Below, piece by piece: positions 35,680-45,635 of a stretch of DNA of 64,000 nucleotides (its first letter is position 1; each line of letters begins with the position of its first letter). The stretch comes from Erythrobacter sp. (GTDB lineage: Bacteria > Pseudomonadota > Alphaproteobacteria > Sphingomonadales > Sphingomonadaceae). A program made the position numbers and the translations under genes. The stretch is taken from assembly GCF_024305245.1 (NCBI RefSeq), contig NZ_JAMWYX010000001.1, positions 310,001-374,000 on the forward strand, given 5' to 3'. The notes beneath the pieces are model-generated. The model had not been told where the DNA came from. It ran no database searches and saw only the letters and a list, made by a program, of their open reading frames with translations.

Positions 35680-35689
35680 TCAGGCGGGC
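35661..35689. terminator. Hairpin spanning both stop codons of convergent EF-hand gene and trmFO
   Basis: GCCCGCCTG (35661-35669) pairs perfectly with CAGGCGGGC (35681-35689) around an 11-base loop. The loop and arms contain the stop codons of both convergent genes, which are adjacent without a spacer. It is likely a shared terminator or end-protecting hairpin; no U-tract is seen. Confidence 0.55.
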
Positions 35690-37065
35690 ACGGCCTCACG
35701 CGCTTCGCTGATCCAGCGCGCCAGATCGGCCTTTGCACGGTCGGTATAGGCTTCCTTGCGCACCTTCTTGCCGACGTCGTGGAGCGGCGGGAACAGGCCG
35801 AAATTGACGTTCATCGGCTGAAACGTCTCGGCCTCGGCATCGCCGGTGATGTGGCTCAGCAGCGCGCCCAGCGCTGTGGTGGCGGGCAAGGGCTGCCAAT
35901 CGTGTCCTGCCAGTTCGGCGGCGGCCATCATCCCGGCCACCAGCCCGATAGCGGCGCTTTCAACATAGCCCTCGCAGCCTGTGACCTGCCCGGCGAACCG
36001 GATATGCGGCGCGGCCTTCAGCCGCAATTGGCGGTCGAGCACCTCCGGAGAATTGAGGAAGGTGTTGCGGTGGAGCCCGCCCAGACGCGCGAATTCGGCA
36101 TTTTTCAGCCCCGGAATGGTGCGGAACAGATCAATCTGCGCGGCATATTTCAGCTTGGTCTGGAAACCGACCATGTTCCACAGCGTGCCCAGCTTGTTGT
36201 CCTGCCGCAGCTGCACCACGGCATAGGGCCAGCGGCCCTGCGGAAATTCCGGCGTCGTATCGAACGGGTTATCGAGCCCCACGCCCTTCATCGGGCCATA
36301 GCGCAGCGTTTCCACCCCGCGTTCCGCCATCACCTCGATCGGCATGCAGCCATTGAAGTAGGGGGTGTCCTTTTCCCACTGCTTGAACTCGGTCTTCTCG
36401 CCTTCCATCAACCCTCGGTGAAAGGCGCGGTATTGCTCCTCGTTCATCGGGCAGTTGATGTAATCGCCGCCTTGGTTCGACGCATCGGTGCGCTTGTTCC
36501 AGCGCGACTGGATCCAGCATTTGCTCATGTCGATGCTGTCGTGATGGATGATCGGCGCGATCGCATCGAAAAACGCCAGCCGCTCGGCTCCGGTGGCCTT
36601 CACGATGCTGCCCGCCAAAGCCTCCGCCGTCAGCGGGCCGGTGGCGACGATGGTGAGCCCGGCAGCGGGGAGGGTATCCACCCGCTCGCGCACGATGGTG
36701 ACATTGGGATGCTGGCTCAGCGCCTTTTCGACTTCGGCAGAGAAAACATCACGGTCCACTGCCATCGCGCTACCCGCCGGCACCTGCGCCACTTCGCCTG
36801 CACGCATCACCAGGCTGTCGAGCGCGCGCATTTCGTGGTGCAGCAGGCCGACCGCGTTCTTGGTGTCATCGTCCGAGCGGAAGGAATTGGAGCACACCAG
36901 TTCTGCCAGCCCATCGGTCTGGTGCGCCGGGGTCATCTCGCCGCTTCCACGCATCTCCGAAAGGCGCACCTTCACCCCCCGCCGGGCGAGCTGCCAGGCA
37001 GCCTCACTCCCGGCAAGGCCGCCGCCGATGATGTGAACATCGTGAATAGTCGCTGATGCAGTCAT
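35680..37065 (-). CDS. trmFO: Methylenetetrahydrofolate--tRNA-(uracil-5-)-methyltransferase
   Basis: TrmFO makes 5-methyluridine at position 54 of tRNA using methylene-folate and FAD. The 461-residue protein has the FAD Rossmann motif [17 protein letters not shown] near the N-terminus, then [11 protein letters not shown] with the conserved Cys, the family blocks CWIQSRWNK and [10 protein letters not shown], and [14 protein letters not shown] near the C-terminus. The ATG at 37065 ([16 protein letters not shown]) is the natural start. It ends adjacent to the EF-hand gene stop and diverges from the yhhN-like gene. Confidence 0.95.
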   Translation of the reverse strand: MTASATIHDVHIIGGGLAGSEAAWQLARRGVKVRLSEMRGSGEMTPAHQTDGLAELVCSNSFRSDDDTKNAVGLLHHEMRALDSLVMRAGEVAQVPAGSAMAVDRDVFSAEVEKALSQHPNVTIVRERVDTLPAAGLTIVATGPLTAEALAGSIVKATGAERLAFFDAIAPIIHHDSIDMSKCWIQSRWNKRTDASNQGGDYINCPMNEEQYRAFHRGLMEGEKTEFKQWEKDTPYFNGCMPIEVMAERGVETLRYGPMKGVGLDNPFDTTPEFPQGRWPYAVVQLRQDNKLGTLWNMVGFQTKLKYAAQIDLFRTIPGLKNAEFARLGGLHRNTFLNSPEVLDRQLRLKAAPHIRFAGQVTGCEGYVESAAIGLVAGMMAAAELAGHDWQPLPATTALGALLSHITGDAEAETFQPMNVNFGLFPPLHDVGKKVRKEAYTDRAKADLARWISEAREAVPA

Positions 37066-37143
37066 GGCAGGGCAGGTAATTGCGTGATAGCGCCGCGGCA
37101 AGCCCCTTGGCGGGCGGTATCGGGCAAAGGGACGCAGACAGGG

Positions 37144-37809
37144 ATGGCAAAACAGGCGCTGATCGAACAACGGCCATGGCTGCTGCTGAGTGTCGTTGCG
37201 GCAACCGCTTTCTATTTTCTGCGCGACAATCCGGTTGGCGAGGGGACGTGGGGGTTGCTGGCCAAGGGGTTATCGGTCGGCCTGCTGGCGGCCTATGCAT
37301 GGCTGCGGGTGCCGCGTGACCGGCGCTGGACCGACGGCATTCTGCTGGTGGTGGCTCTGGCGCTGGCGGCTGCGGGCGATGTGGCGATCGAACTCTATTT
37401 TTCCGTGGGCGGCGCCTTGTTCGCTGCGGCGCATTGTTTTGCAGTGGCGCTTTATCTTCGAAACAGGCGCCAGCGCCCGTCGCCAAGCCAACGGATGCTG
37501 GCTCTCGCGCTGCTGATCGGTACGCCGCTCATCAGCTACCTTGTCAGCGAACGAGCCGACGTTGCGATCTATGCCAGTTTCCTCGGCGCAATGGCGGCTG
37601 CCGCGTGGATGAGCCGCTTTCCGCGCTACCGGGTGGGCACTGGCGCGGTTCTGTTCGTCGTCAGCGACTGGCTGATCTTTGCGCGGTTCGGCAGTTACGA
37701 CTTCGGCGTGCTGCCCGATCTGCTGATCTGGCCGCTCTATTTCGCCGGGCAGTTGATGATCGCGACCGGCATTGTGCAATGCCTGCGCGGAGAGCAGCCC
37801 GTCAGGTGA
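37144..37809 (+). CDS. YhhN/TMEM86 family membrane protein (putative lysoplasmalogenase)
   Basis: The 221-residue protein has seven to eight hydrophobic helices and conserved polar residues of the YhhN family: [10 protein letters not shown], a helix with [10 protein letters not shown], and [11 protein letters not shown] near the C-terminus. The mammalian member TMEM86B hydrolyses the vinyl-ether bond of lysoplasmalogen; bacterial functions are mostly unproven. The ATG at 37144 is preferred over an in-frame ATG 20 codons earlier. Its 3' end overlaps that of gyrA on the opposite strand by eight bases. Confidence 0.83.
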   Translation: MAKQALIEQRPWLLLSVVAATAFYFLRDNPVGEGTWGLLAKGLSVGLLAAYAWLRVPRDRRWTDGILLVVALALAAAGDVAIELYFSVGGALFAAAHCFAVALYLRNRRQRPSPSQRMLALALLIGTPLISYLVSERADVAIYASFLGAMAAAAWMSRFPRYRVGTGAVLFVVSDWLIFARFGSYDFGVLPDLLIWPLYFAGQLMIATGIVQCLRGEQPVR

Positions 37810-40612
37810 CGGACGGCTCTCCTGCACCGGCATCGCTCGCGATTTCGGCGGCGACGGCTTCTTCGGCCGGGTTTTCCGGCTCTTCATTGTCGTCGATCAG
37901 CGCAGCCCCGACGATATGTTCGCCCTTGGCAACGTCGAAGATCTTGAGGCCGGACGAGCTACGTCCGTAGATCGAGAAGCCCTTGTGCAGTTCGAACCCG
38001 CCTTCGACGAGGTGGCGGAAATCGATCCCCAGCCGGATCAGCTTGGCTTGATCGGTCACCAGCATCAGTTGCGATCCATGGCGCACCGGGAAGCTGGCGA
38101 CGACCGGGCCGTTGCGTTCCGGATTGCTTTCGGGCGTGCCGATGTTGGTGATGCCCTGACCGCCGCGTGATGTGGTGCGGTATTCATAGGCGGAGGAAAT
38201 CTTGCCATATCCATTGGCGGTGATGGTGAGGATGAACTCCTCGCCTTCCGCCATCTCCGCCTGCCTGTCGGCGGGTAGGGCAGGGACCGCATCATTGTTC
38301 TTCCATGCAGCGGCACGCAGATAGGCTTCGCGTGTTTCCATATCCACGGTGAGCGGATCGAGCACCGCCATGCTGACGACCTTCGCGCCGCCCTTCAGCG
38401 CCATGCCGCGCACGCCGATGCCGGTGCGGCTCTTAGTTTCGCGCGCATCGGTGGCAGAGAACCGGATCGCCTTGCCTGCATCGCTGGCAAGGAAGATCTG
38501 CTGTTCTTCGGTGAGCAACTGCACCCCGATCAAGCGGTCGCCTGATCCTTCGACAAAGCCCATCGCGTATTTGCCGGCGGTCGGGACGTTGGTGAAGGCG
38601 TCCATCGAATTGCGGCGCACCATGCCCTGTTCGGTGGCGAACACGATGTTGAGGTTCGCCCAGGTGCCTTCATCCTCGGGCAGCGGCAGGACGTTGGTGA
38701 CGCGCTCCTCCGCGCCGAGCGGCAGCAGGTTGACCATCGGGCGGCCTTTAGTCTGCGGCCCGCCTTCGGGCAGCTTCCACACCTTCATGCGGTAGACACG
38801 CCCGCTATTGGTGAAGAACAGGACCGGGTTGTGCGTGCTGGTGACGAACAGCTCGACAATGGCGTCTTCATCCTTGGTCGCCATGCCGCTGCGGCCCTTG
38901 CCCCCTCGTGCCTGCGCACGGAAGGTGTTGAGCGCGGTACGCTTGATATAGCCGTCATGCGTGACGGTGATGACCATCTCCTCGCGCTCGATCAGGTCTT
39001 CGTCTTCCAGACCATCCCATGCGGGCGCGATTTCGGACAGACGCGGAGTGGCATAATTGGTGCGGATTTCTTCCAGTTCCGTCCGCATCACGCCGTACAG
39101 CTTCACGCGGTCGGCAAGGATCGAGAGGAATTCCTCGATCGACAGCGCCAGACCTTTCAGCTCTTCGCCGATTTCGTCACGGCCCAGCGCGGTGAGGCGG
39201 TGGAGGCGCAGATCGAGGATCGCCTTCACCTGCCGTTCGGACAGGCGATAGGTGCCGCCGCTTTCGTCGGCGGATGGCTCGATCGCTTCGATTAGACGGA
39301 TATATTGCGCGATGTCGCCGATCGGCCATTCCTTCGCCAGCAGGCGCGCGCGCGCCTCGGCAGGATTGGGCGCGGTGCGGATCATCGCCACGACTTCATC
39401 GAGGTTCGAAACCGCGACCACCAGCCCCAGCAACATGTGAGCCCGTTCCCGCGCCTTGGCGAGTTCGAACTTGGTGCGGCGCGTGATCACTTCCTCGCGG
39501 AAGCTGATGAAGGCCTGGATGAATTCGTTCAGCCGCAGCGTTTCCGGTCGCCCGCCGCGGATCGCCAGCATGTTGGCGGGGAAGGAGGATTGCGCCGGAG
39601 TGTGCCGCCAAATCTGGTTGAGCACGACTTCGGGCGTGGCATCGCGCTTTAGATCGATCACGACCCGCACACCTTCGCGCGAGGATTCGTCGCGGATGTC
39701 GGAAATACCCTCGATCCGCTTTTCCTTGGCGGCTTCGGCGATTTTCTCCACCAGGTTCGACTTGCCGACCTGATAGGGGATCGAAGTGAAAACGATGCTT
39801 TCGCGGCCTTCGCTCTTCGCGCCGCGAGTGGATTCGATTTCGTGGCGGCACCGCATCAGGATCGAACCGCGCCCGGTGGTATAGGCCTGCCGCGCACCGT
39901 GCGTGCCGAGGATCAGCGGGGCAGTGGGGAAATCGGGGCCGGGGATATATTCGATCAGTTCTTCCGAAGTGATCGCCGGATTGTCCATATAGGCAAAGCA
40001 GGCATCGATCACCTCGCCCAGATTGTGCGGCGGAATATTGGTCGCCATCCCGACCGCGATCCCGCCCGCGCCGTTGACCAGCAGGTTGGGGAAACGCGCA
40101 GGCAGAACCGTCGGCTCCTTGCGACTGCCGTCATAGTTGTCGGTGAAATCGACCGTATCCTTGTCGAGATCGTCGAGCAGGCTGTTGGTGACCCGCGCGA
40201 GCCGCGCTTCGGTGTAGCGCATCGACGCTGGCGGATCGGGGTCCATCGACCCGAAGTTGCCCTGACCATCGATCAGCGGAACACGCATCGACCACGGCTG
40301 CGTCATCCGCGCGAGCGCATCGTAGATCGCGCTGTCGCCGTGCGGGTGATAGTTGCCCATCACGTCGCCGACGATCTTCGCGCTCTTGCGGTATGGCCGC
40401 CCGGCAACGAAGCCGCCTTCCTGACTGGCGAACAGGATGCGGCGGTGCACCGGCTTCAGCCCGTCGCGCACATCCGGCAGCGCACGGCTGACGATCACGC
40501 TCATCGCGTAGTCGAGATAGCTCGACTTCATTTCGTCGACGATGTCGATGCGTTCAAAACCGCCCATCGGCGATGGCGCAGGGGAATCGAGAATGTCGCT
40601 GTCGTCGCTCAA
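37802..40612 (-). CDS. gyrA: DNA gyrase subunit A
   Basis: GyrA is the DNA-cleaving subunit of gyrase, which introduces negative supercoils. The 936-residue protein has the winged-helix domain with catalytic Tyr133 in [11 protein letters not shown]. The quinolone region [17 protein letters not shown] carries Ser94 and Asp98, the residues found in quinolone-sensitive enzymes. The GyrA box QARGGKG precedes a six-bladed C-terminal pinwheel, and the tail is acidic ([10 protein letters not shown]). The ATG at 40612 gives a typical N-terminus. The gene converges with the yhhN-like gene, overlapping by eight bases. Confidence 0.97.
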   Translation of the reverse strand: MSDDSDILDSPAPSPMGGFERIDIVDEMKSSYLDYAMSVIVSRALPDVRDGLKPVHRRILFASQEGGFVAGRPYRKSAKIVGDVMGNYHPHGDSAIYDALARMTQPWSMRVPLIDGQGNFGSMDPDPPASMRYTEARLARVTNSLLDDLDKDTVDFTDNYDGSRKEPTVLPARFPNLLVNGAGGIAVGMATNIPPHNLGEVIDACFAYMDNPAITSEELIEYIPGPDFPTAPLILGTHGARQAYTTGRGSILMRCRHEIESTRGAKSEGRESIVFTSIPYQVGKSNLVEKIAEAAKEKRIEGISDIRDESSREGVRVVIDLKRDATPEVVLNQIWRHTPAQSSFPANMLAIRGGRPETLRLNEFIQAFISFREEVITRRTKFELAKARERAHMLLGLVVAVSNLDEVVAMIRTAPNPAEARARLLAKEWPIGDIAQYIRLIEAIEPSADESGGTYRLSERQVKAILDLRLHRLTALGRDEIGEELKGLALSIEEFLSILADRVKLYGVMRTELEEIRTNYATPRLSEIAPAWDGLEDEDLIEREEMVITVTHDGYIKRTALNTFRAQARGGKGRSGMATKDEDAIVELFVTSTHNPVLFFTNSGRVYRMKVWKLPEGGPQTKGRPMVNLLPLGAEERVTNVLPLPEDEGTWANLNIVFATEQGMVRRNSMDAFTNVPTAGKYAMGFVEGSGDRLIGVQLLTEEQQIFLASDAGKAIRFSATDARETKSRTGIGVRGMALKGGAKVVSMAVLDPLTVDMETREAYLRAAAWKNNDAVPALPADRQAEMAEGEEFILTITANGYGKISSAYEYRTTSRGGQGITNIGTPESNPERNGPVVASFPVRHGSQLMLVTDQAKLIRLGIDFRHLVEGGFELHKGFSIYGRSSSGLKIFDVAKGEHIVGAALIDDNEEPENPAEEAVAAEIASDAGAGEPSVT

Positions 40613-40924
40613 GGCTCGGGCCGTTTCTGCTAGTGTTTATCGGGCCCCGCGGGCGGGGCGGCGGCCATGAAGGGCCGGAACGCAACCTATGTAGGCCTGA
40701 CCCAGCAGTTTCGCCACCTCCACAGCCGAACACAGCGGGAACGGAGCGGCTTTTTCCACATTTCACAAAGGATGAACGCTGCACTGGGTCACCATTCAAA
40801 AGCCGTTCAGCACGCTTGGCCTACCAAGAATTGCAAATTGCTCGCGAGCCGTTCAAAGGCTGCAAAATGCATAATGCGTCCGGTCGCGCGTGCCGCCCGG
40901 ACAGATAATTATCTGGAGGATGAA
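40613..40924. other. Intergenic region between divergent gyrA and an exported repeat protein gene
   Basis: This 312-base gap holds the promoters of two divergent genes. Near its right end lie a hairpin GTCCGG/CCGGAC (40878-40902) and the perfect palindrome AGATAATTATCT (40903-40914), directly before the ribosome binding site GGAGGA (40915-40920). The open frame that crosses the region in phase with the downstream gene has no signal-peptide-like start and is not counted as coding. I see no other feature. Confidence 0.5.
40903..40914. promoter_or_regulatory. Perfect 12-base palindrome abutting a ribosome binding site
   Basis: AGATAATTATCT is its own reverse complement, AT-rich in GC-rich DNA, and touches the GGAGGA of the downstream gene. 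It could be an operator for a dimeric repressor or part of a translation-control hairpin. Confidence 0.45.
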
Positions 40925-42265
40925 TTGACCAACCTTTCTTCGAACCATCGCGGTAACCGCGGCCTGATGCGCCAGCTGGCGCTTGCGATCGCCCTGGCCG
41001 GCGGCACCGCGATTCTGGCTGCGCCCGGCTTTGCCGATCCGGCACATGCGCAAAAGCGCAACAAGAAGAAGGACAAGGAAGAACCGAAGACGGAATTCTC
41101 GAAGGAATTCATCGAAGCCTATCAGCCTCTTAACGAAGCGATCGCTGCGGAAGGAACCGATGTCAGCGCGCTGCGCCCGCAGTTGCAGTCTCTCGTCCAG
41201 TCTTCTGTCTCGCCGGACGAGAAGCAGGCTGTTGGCGGTCTGGTCTACAATGCCGGCGCCAAGATGCAGGACAAGTCGCTCCAGTTGCAGGGCATGGAAC
41301 TGCTGCTGTCGAGCGGGAAGCTTCCGGCTGATCAGGTCGGACGCTACAATTTCAACGCCTACCAGCTGGCCAACGCGATGGAGGATTATTCCAAAGCGCG
41401 CACCTATCTGCAGCGGGCGATCGACGGCAATTTCACGACCGAGACGGTGTCCGCCGCCGATCTGGAAATCACGATGGCCGAAAGCTATTTTTCATCGGGA
41501 GAGTTCGCCGAGGGGCTGGCGTATCTCGACAAGGCCATCGCCGCACGCAAGGCACAGGGCCAGCCGGTCGATGCGCAGTGGTATCGCCGCGGAATCACGG
41601 TTGCCTATAACAACAAGGTCGTGCCGCAGATTTACGACATCGTGGTCGACTGGGTCGGCGATTATCCGTCGGAAGAAAACTGGCGCGATGCGATCAACCT
41701 GACCCGTAATCTGAATAATTATGAAGGGGCCGAAGTCCTCGATCTGTTCCGCCTTGCGAACCGCACAGGGGTTCTGAACGACAAGCAGGATTACATCTAT
41801 TACATCGAATCTGCCGATCCCCGGCGCCTGCCCAAGGAAGTCAAGGATCTGATCGATCAGGCCTATGCCAAGGGCACCTTGAGCAAGGATGACATCTACG
41901 TCGCGGATTCGTTGAGCACCGCCAACAGCCGGATTGCGGCCGACCGGGCTGACCTTCCGTCACTGGAACGCGATGCAAGCGCGGCTTCGGCCGGGTTGCG
42001 CACGGTGTTTGCAGCGGGCGATGCATTCCTGAGCTACGGCGACTATGCCAAGGCCGCGACCTTCTATGAAAAGAGCCTCGGCATGGCCGGGGTCGATCGC
42101 GACACTGCTTTGACCCGCCTCGGGATCGCCCAGATCGGTCTGGGAGACTACGCTGCGGCGCAGGAGACATTCGGCAAGGTGGGCGGGGCACGCGCCCCGC
42201 TTGCGAAGCTGTGGTCGGCCTATGCGGCGCAGCAGGCCGGCGGCGCAACCGCAGCGGCGATCTGA
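40925..42265 (+). CDS. Exported tetratricopeptide-repeat-like protein
   Basis: The 446-residue protein has a Sec-type signal: positively charged start, hydrophobic LALAIALAGGTAILAA (about 17-32) and a likely cut after PAHAQ. A Lys-rich patch (KRNKKKDKEEPK) follows, then helical repeats typical of TPR proteins (AMEDYSKARTYLQRAID, SGEFAEGLAYLDKAIAARK, YGDYAKAATFYEKSLG, LGDYAAAQETFGKV). The start is taken as TTG at 40925, four bases after GGAGGA; ATG at 40967 lacks a ribosome site. It is probably a periplasmic protein-interaction scaffold; partners are unknown. Confidence 0.82.
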   Translation: MTNLSSNHRGNRGLMRQLALAIALAGGTAILAAPGFADPAHAQKRNKKKDKEEPKTEFSKEFIEAYQPLNEAIAAEGTDVSALRPQLQSLVQSSVSPDEKQAVGGLVYNAGAKMQDKSLQLQGMELLLSSGKLPADQVGRYNFNAYQLANAMEDYSKARTYLQRAIDGNFTTETVSAADLEITMAESYFSSGEFAEGLAYLDKAIAARKAQGQPVDAQWYRRGITVAYNNKVVPQIYDIVVDWVGDYPSEENWRDAINLTRNLNNYEGAEVLDLFRLANRTGVLNDKQDYIYYIESADPRRLPKEVKDLIDQAYAKGTLSKDDIYVADSLSTANSRIAADRADLPSLERDASAASAGLRTVFAAGDAFLSYGDYAKAATFYEKSLGMAGVDRDTALTRLGIAQIGLGDYAAAQETFGKVGGARAPLAKLWSAYAAQQAGGATAAAI

Positions 42266-42294
42266 ACCGGATAGTCTCGCAGGATTAATCGAAG

Positions 42295-42326
42295 GAGGCG
42301 GCAGGCGTGGGTCTGCCGCCTCTTTT
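42295..42326 (+). terminator. Intrinsic terminator after the exported repeat protein gene
   Basis: GAGGCGGCAG pairs perfectly with CTGCCGCCTC around an eight-base loop and is followed directly by TTTT. It lies 30 bases after the stop codon at 42265, a textbook rho-independent terminator. Confidence 0.92.
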
Positions 42327-42343
42327 CGTTTGGGCTCCCAGCG

Positions 42344-43057
42344 TCAGCGCAAGCGCTTCACCCAGATCTGATTGTCAGCCCGCCGCTCGACCTTGAAGTT
42401 TTCAAGTGAGGCGAACATCTCCGACAGGCTCTTGAAGCCATAATTGCGCACATCGAAGCTGGAGCGGTTTCCGGCGATCTGCCCGACTTGTTGAATGCGC
42501 GCGAAGCCTTCTTCGTCGCGCTTCGCTTCCCGGTAGGCGGCGAGAATGAGTTCGCGCAGGTCCTGCAAATCTTGCGTGCTCTCTGACTTGGCGGCCGGCA
42601 GTTCGTCACGGGACGTGGCGATCAACTCGTCGATGTAGAGAAACCGGGTGCAGACCGCCTGAAATGCTTCCGGCGTCTTCTTCTCGCCAAATCCGTAAAC
42701 GAGAATGCCGTCCTGCCGCAGCCTGGTGACGAGCGGTGTGAAGTCGCTGTCTGATGTCATGATCCCGAAGCCGTCGACCTTGCCTTGGTAAAGCAGGTCG
42801 ATCGCATCGATGGTCATCGCCATGTCGGTCGCATTCTTGCCCTTCGATATATCGAATTGCTGCTGGGGGCGGATCCCGAACTTGTTGGTGATCTTGTCCC
42901 ACTTCGACAGGTTGTCCTTGGCGAAATTGCCATAGGCGCGGCGGATATTGACCTGACCCAGCTCGGCCATCACCGTCAGCACGGGGTCGATCGCCTGAGG
43001 CGAGGTGTTGTCTGCATCGATCAGCAGGGCGATGTTCTGGAGCGTGATTTCGGACAT
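42344..43057 (-). CDS. NYN-domain (PIN-like) protein with C-terminal LOTUS/OST-HTH domain
   Basis: The 237-residue protein starts MSEITLQNIALLIDADNTSP, the NYN (DUF88) nuclease-like fold. Its acidic residues include the Asp pair in LLIDADN, the Asp in KNATDMAMTIDA and the two in GIMTSDSDFTPL, all expected for a metal-dependent RNase active site. Residues about 165-237 resemble the OST-HTH/LOTUS RNA-binding domain (ELILAAYREAKRDEEGFARI, then YGFKSLSEMFASLE). This pairing occurs widely in bacteria, with mostly unknown RNA targets. It diverges from lipA; the intergenic gap is 103 bases. Confidence 0.87.
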   Translation of the reverse strand: MSEITLQNIALLIDADNTSPQAIDPVLTVMAELGQVNIRRAYGNFAKDNLSKWDKITNKFGIRPQQQFDISKGKNATDMAMTIDAIDLLYQGKVDGFGIMTSDSDFTPLVTRLRQDGILVYGFGEKKTPEAFQAVCTRFLYIDELIATSRDELPAAKSESTQDLQDLRELILAAYREAKRDEEGFARIQQVGQIAGNRSSFDVRNYGFKSLSEMFASLENFKVERRADNQIWVKRLR

Positions 43058-43160
43058 TGGCGCGCTATGAAGCCTAGTTGCTTCATCGACAAGTCGGCTG
43101 TCGAAAAGGTGAACTCCGCCGCGCTTGCGGGAAGGGCCACGCGCTCCTAAATGGCAGGCT

Positions 43161-44120
43161 ATGAACGATCTTGCCAGCACGCCGCAGCCCGAACCTTCTG
43201 CCGAGCGCCCAGCGCGTCAGCGCAAGCCCGACTGGATTCGCGTGCGCGCACCGGTGAGCGAGGGTTACCACGAAACCCGGCGGTTGATGCGCGAACTCAA
43301 CCTCAACACCGTTTGCGAGGAAGCCGCCTGTCCGAACATCGGTGAATGCTGGACCAAAAAGCACGCCACGGTGATGATCCTTGGCGATGTCTGCACCCGC
43401 GCCTGCGCGTTCTGCAATGTCAAGACCGGGATGCCCCGCCCGGTCGATCCGATGGAGCCGGAAAACACCGCCATCGCCGCGGCCAAGATGGGGCTGGAAC
43501 ACATCGTCATCACCAGTGTCGACCGCGACGATCTGCCCGATGGCGGCGCGATGCAGTTCGTCAAGGTGATCGAGGCGCTGCGCCGCAACACGCCCAACAC
43601 CACGATCGAGATCCTTACCCCCGATTTTCGGGGCAAGATGCGCCGTGCGGTGGAAATGATCTGCGAGGCAGGGCCGGATGTCTACAACCACAACCTCGAA
43701 ACCGTGCCGCGGCTTTATCCCACCATCCGTCCGGGCGCGCGCTATTATGCCTCGCTGCGGTTGCTGGAAGAGGTGAAGGCGCACAATCCGCTGATTTTCA
43801 CCAAGTCGGGCATTATGCTCGGGCTAGGCGAACAGCGGCTCGAAGTGCATCAGGTGATGGACGACATGCGCAGCGCCGAAGTCGATTTCATCACGATGGG
43901 GCAGTATCTCCAGCCCACGCCGAAGCACGCCAAGGTCGAGGAATTTGTTACGCCCAAGGCGTTCAATGCCTATGGCGCGATTGCCCGCGCCAAGGGCTTC
44001 CTTCAGGTGGCGGCCACCCCGCTGACCCGGTCAAGCTACCATGCGGGTGATGATTTCGCAGTGATGCGCGCCGCGCGCGAGGAAAAGCTTGCGACCGCAC
44101 GGGAGCGGGCCAAGACCTGA
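43161..44120 (+). CDS. lipA: Lipoyl synthase
   Basis: LipA is a radical-SAM enzyme that inserts two sulfurs into protein-bound octanoyl groups to form lipoate, needed for instance by the PdhB lipoyl domain encoded in this window. The 319-residue protein has both clusters: the auxiliary cysteines Cys52, Cys57 and Cys63 ([12 protein letters not shown]) and the radical-SAM cysteines Cys78, Cys82 and Cys85 (CTRACAFC). The RSSYHAGD C-terminal motif, with the conserved Ser, is present. ATG at 43161; the stop overlaps the next gene as TGATG. Confidence 0.96.
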   Translation: MNDLASTPQPEPSAERPARQRKPDWIRVRAPVSEGYHETRRLMRELNLNTVCEEAACPNIGECWTKKHATVMILGDVCTRACAFCNVKTGMPRPVDPMEPENTAIAAAKMGLEHIVITSVDRDDLPDGGAMQFVKVIEALRRNTPNTTIEILTPDFRGKMRRAVEMICEAGPDVYNHNLETVPRLYPTIRPGARYYASLRLLEEVKAHNPLIFTKSGIMLGLGEQRLEVHQVMDDMRSAEVDFITMGQYLQPTPKHAKVEEFVTPKAFNAYGAIARAKGFLQVAATPLTRSSYHAGDDFAVMRAAREEKLATARERAKT

Positions 44121-44581
44121 TGCCCGGCATCCGCGAAACCCGGCGATTGCCCTACAGCGCGCAGCAGATGTTCGATCTGGTGGCGGATGTGGGTCGCTAT
44201 GGCGAATTCCTGCCGTGGGTGATCGCGACTCGTGTGCGCAGCGATTCGGAGACCGAAATGGTCGCCGACATGGTGGTGGGCTTCAAATCCTTGCGGGAAA
44301 GCTTCACCTCGAGGGTGTCCAAGGAACGGCCCCGAATGATCGATGTCCATTATATCGACGGGCCATTGAGCGACCTCGACAACATCTGGACGTTCCGCCC
44401 GGTTGACGAGACCAGTTGCGAAATCGATTTCGTGGTCGAATTCACCTTCAAAAACCGGCTGTTCGAACGGATCGCCGGGCAATATTTCGATAAGGCCTTC
44501 CGCAAAATGGTTGAAGCCTTCGAAAAACGGGCAGAGCAGCTTTACGGAAGCAGCAATTCGAGCGCGCAGAGCGTTGCCTGA
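44120..44581 (+). CDS. Coq10/RatA-family START-like ubiquinone-binding protein
   Basis: The 153-residue protein has the Coq10/RatA fold signature: RRLPYSAQQMFDLVADVGRY near the N-terminus, YGEFLPWV, the core FKSLRESFTSRV, and the C-terminal helix FDKAFRKMVEAFEKRA. Coq10 proteins bind ubiquinone and aid its delivery to respiratory complexes; the RatA name from E. coli reflects a proposed ribosome-association toxin. In alphaproteobacteria pairing with lipA is common, which favours the quinone role. It overlaps lipA by one base and overlaps the convergent cinA-like gene by 40 bases. Confidence 0.87.
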   Translation: MPGIRETRRLPYSAQQMFDLVADVGRYGEFLPWVIATRVRSDSETEMVADMVVGFKSLRESFTSRVSKERPRMIDVHYIDGPLSDLDNIWTFRPVDETSCEIDFVVEFTFKNRLFERIAGQYFDKAFRKMVEAFEKRAEQLYGSSNSSAQSVA

Positions 44582-45054
44582 CGGCGGATTTCCGCGCGCC
44601 CATCCGGCCCTTCGCCTCCTTCGAAAAACTTGAGCTCTCCCTCGGGCTCGCCCGCAGCAGCGCGGACAACGCGGGCGAAGACCACCGTACCGACCGGCTT
44701 CAGCGAGGTTCCGCCACCCGGCCCGGCCACCCCGCTGATCGCCACCGCAACATCGGCGCCCGAACGCTCGAGCGCGCCCTTCGCCATGGCCCAGGCACAC
44801 GCGATCGAGACTGCGCCGAAGGTCTCGATGATGTCGCTGGCGACCCCCAGCATCTCCATCTTCGCCTCGTTCGAATAGGTCACGAACCCGCGATCGAGCA
44901 CGGCGGATGATCCCGCGATTTCGGTCAGCGCTGCCGCCACCAACCCGCCTGTGCAACTTTCAGCCACTGCGACCTTGCGCGCAGATGCCGTGTTTTCCGA
45001 CACGACTCGGGCAGCAAGTGCGGCAATGTCATCAGGCAGGAGAGAGAGGGGCAT
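44542..45054 (-). CDS. CinA C-terminal domain protein (nicotinamide-nucleotide amidase, PncC-like)
   Basis: The 170-residue protein is the stand-alone CinA C-terminal domain: VAVAESCTGGLVAAALTEIAG (without the last residue a standard active-site block), VTYSNEAKMEMLGV, and AISGVAGPGGG. The family deamidates nicotinamide mononucleotide, recycling NMN from DNA ligase and other reactions. It lies six bases downstream of a small exported protein gene, and its last 40 bases overlap the convergent coq10-like gene. Confidence 0.92.
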   Translation of the reverse strand: MPLSLLPDDIAALAARVVSENTASARKVAVAESCTGGLVAAALTEIAGSSAVLDRGFVTYSNEAKMEMLGVASDIIETFGAVSIACAWAMAKGALERSGADVAVAISGVAGPGGGTSLKPVGTVVFARVVRAAAGEPEGELKFFEGGEGPDGRAEIRRQATLCALELLLP

Positions 45055-45060
45055 GACCGG

Positions 45061-45621
45061 TCACTCCCTCGCCGAAGCGGGCGCGGTGCCGCAGATCGGC
45101 GGGTTCTTGATGTCGGCAAGTTCGGCAACGAAGGCGATGAGACCCGCGACATTATCGGTCGGCAGGGGGCTGAGCAGTTCGAGCCCGCGCTCGATCTTGC
45201 CGCAGGAGTCGGGTTTGATTTCCTCCGCAATCATCTGGCCCACCATCCCGTCCACGAATGGCCGCAGCGATTCTTCGGGCAGGGCGGCGATCATGGCCGT
45301 CATATTGGCGTCCGCTCCGCCCTTGTCGGCGCTGTCCTGTGCCATGAAGGTCTTGAGCAACCGGAACGCGCCGGGCCAGGCCATGTTCTGGCGGGCGCGA
45401 AAGCCGTCGATGAATGAGTCCCCGCCGCGCGCCATGAAGCCATCCGCCTTGAACTGCGAGGCGCATCGGGTGCTGACCGCGTCATAGGCGAGCGGCATCG
45501 CATAGATCACCGTATCGCCGAGATCGTCAGGCGCGACGCAGGCCTGCTGCTGCGCCTGAGCGGCCTGTGCAGAGACCAGCGCGGCAAAAGCCATCGCAGG
45601 GGCAAGAACATGTCGGTTCAT
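45061..45621 (-). CDS. Exported protein of unknown function
   Basis: The 186-residue protein has a Sec signal (MNRHVLAPAMAFAALVSAQAAQA, of which residues 8-20 are the hydrophobic core) with a likely cut after AQA. The mature part is about 160 residues with four Cys, which could form two disulfides, and no family I recognise. The ATG at 45621 begins MNRHVLAP; an upstream in-frame ATG adds only six residues. It lies between ispDF (14 bases upstream) and the cinA-like gene (six bases downstream), so the three are probably cotranscribed. Confidence 0.78.
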   Translation of the reverse strand: MNRHVLAPAMAFAALVSAQAAQAQQQACVAPDDLGDTVIYAMPLAYDAVSTRCASQFKADGFMARGGDSFIDGFRARQNMAWPGAFRLLKTFMAQDSADKGGADANMTAMIAALPEESLRPFVDGMVGQMIAEEIKPDSCGKIERGLELLSPLPTDNVAGLIAFVAELADIKNPPICGTAPASARE

Positions 45622-45635
45622 CTCGTGTAATCCTC

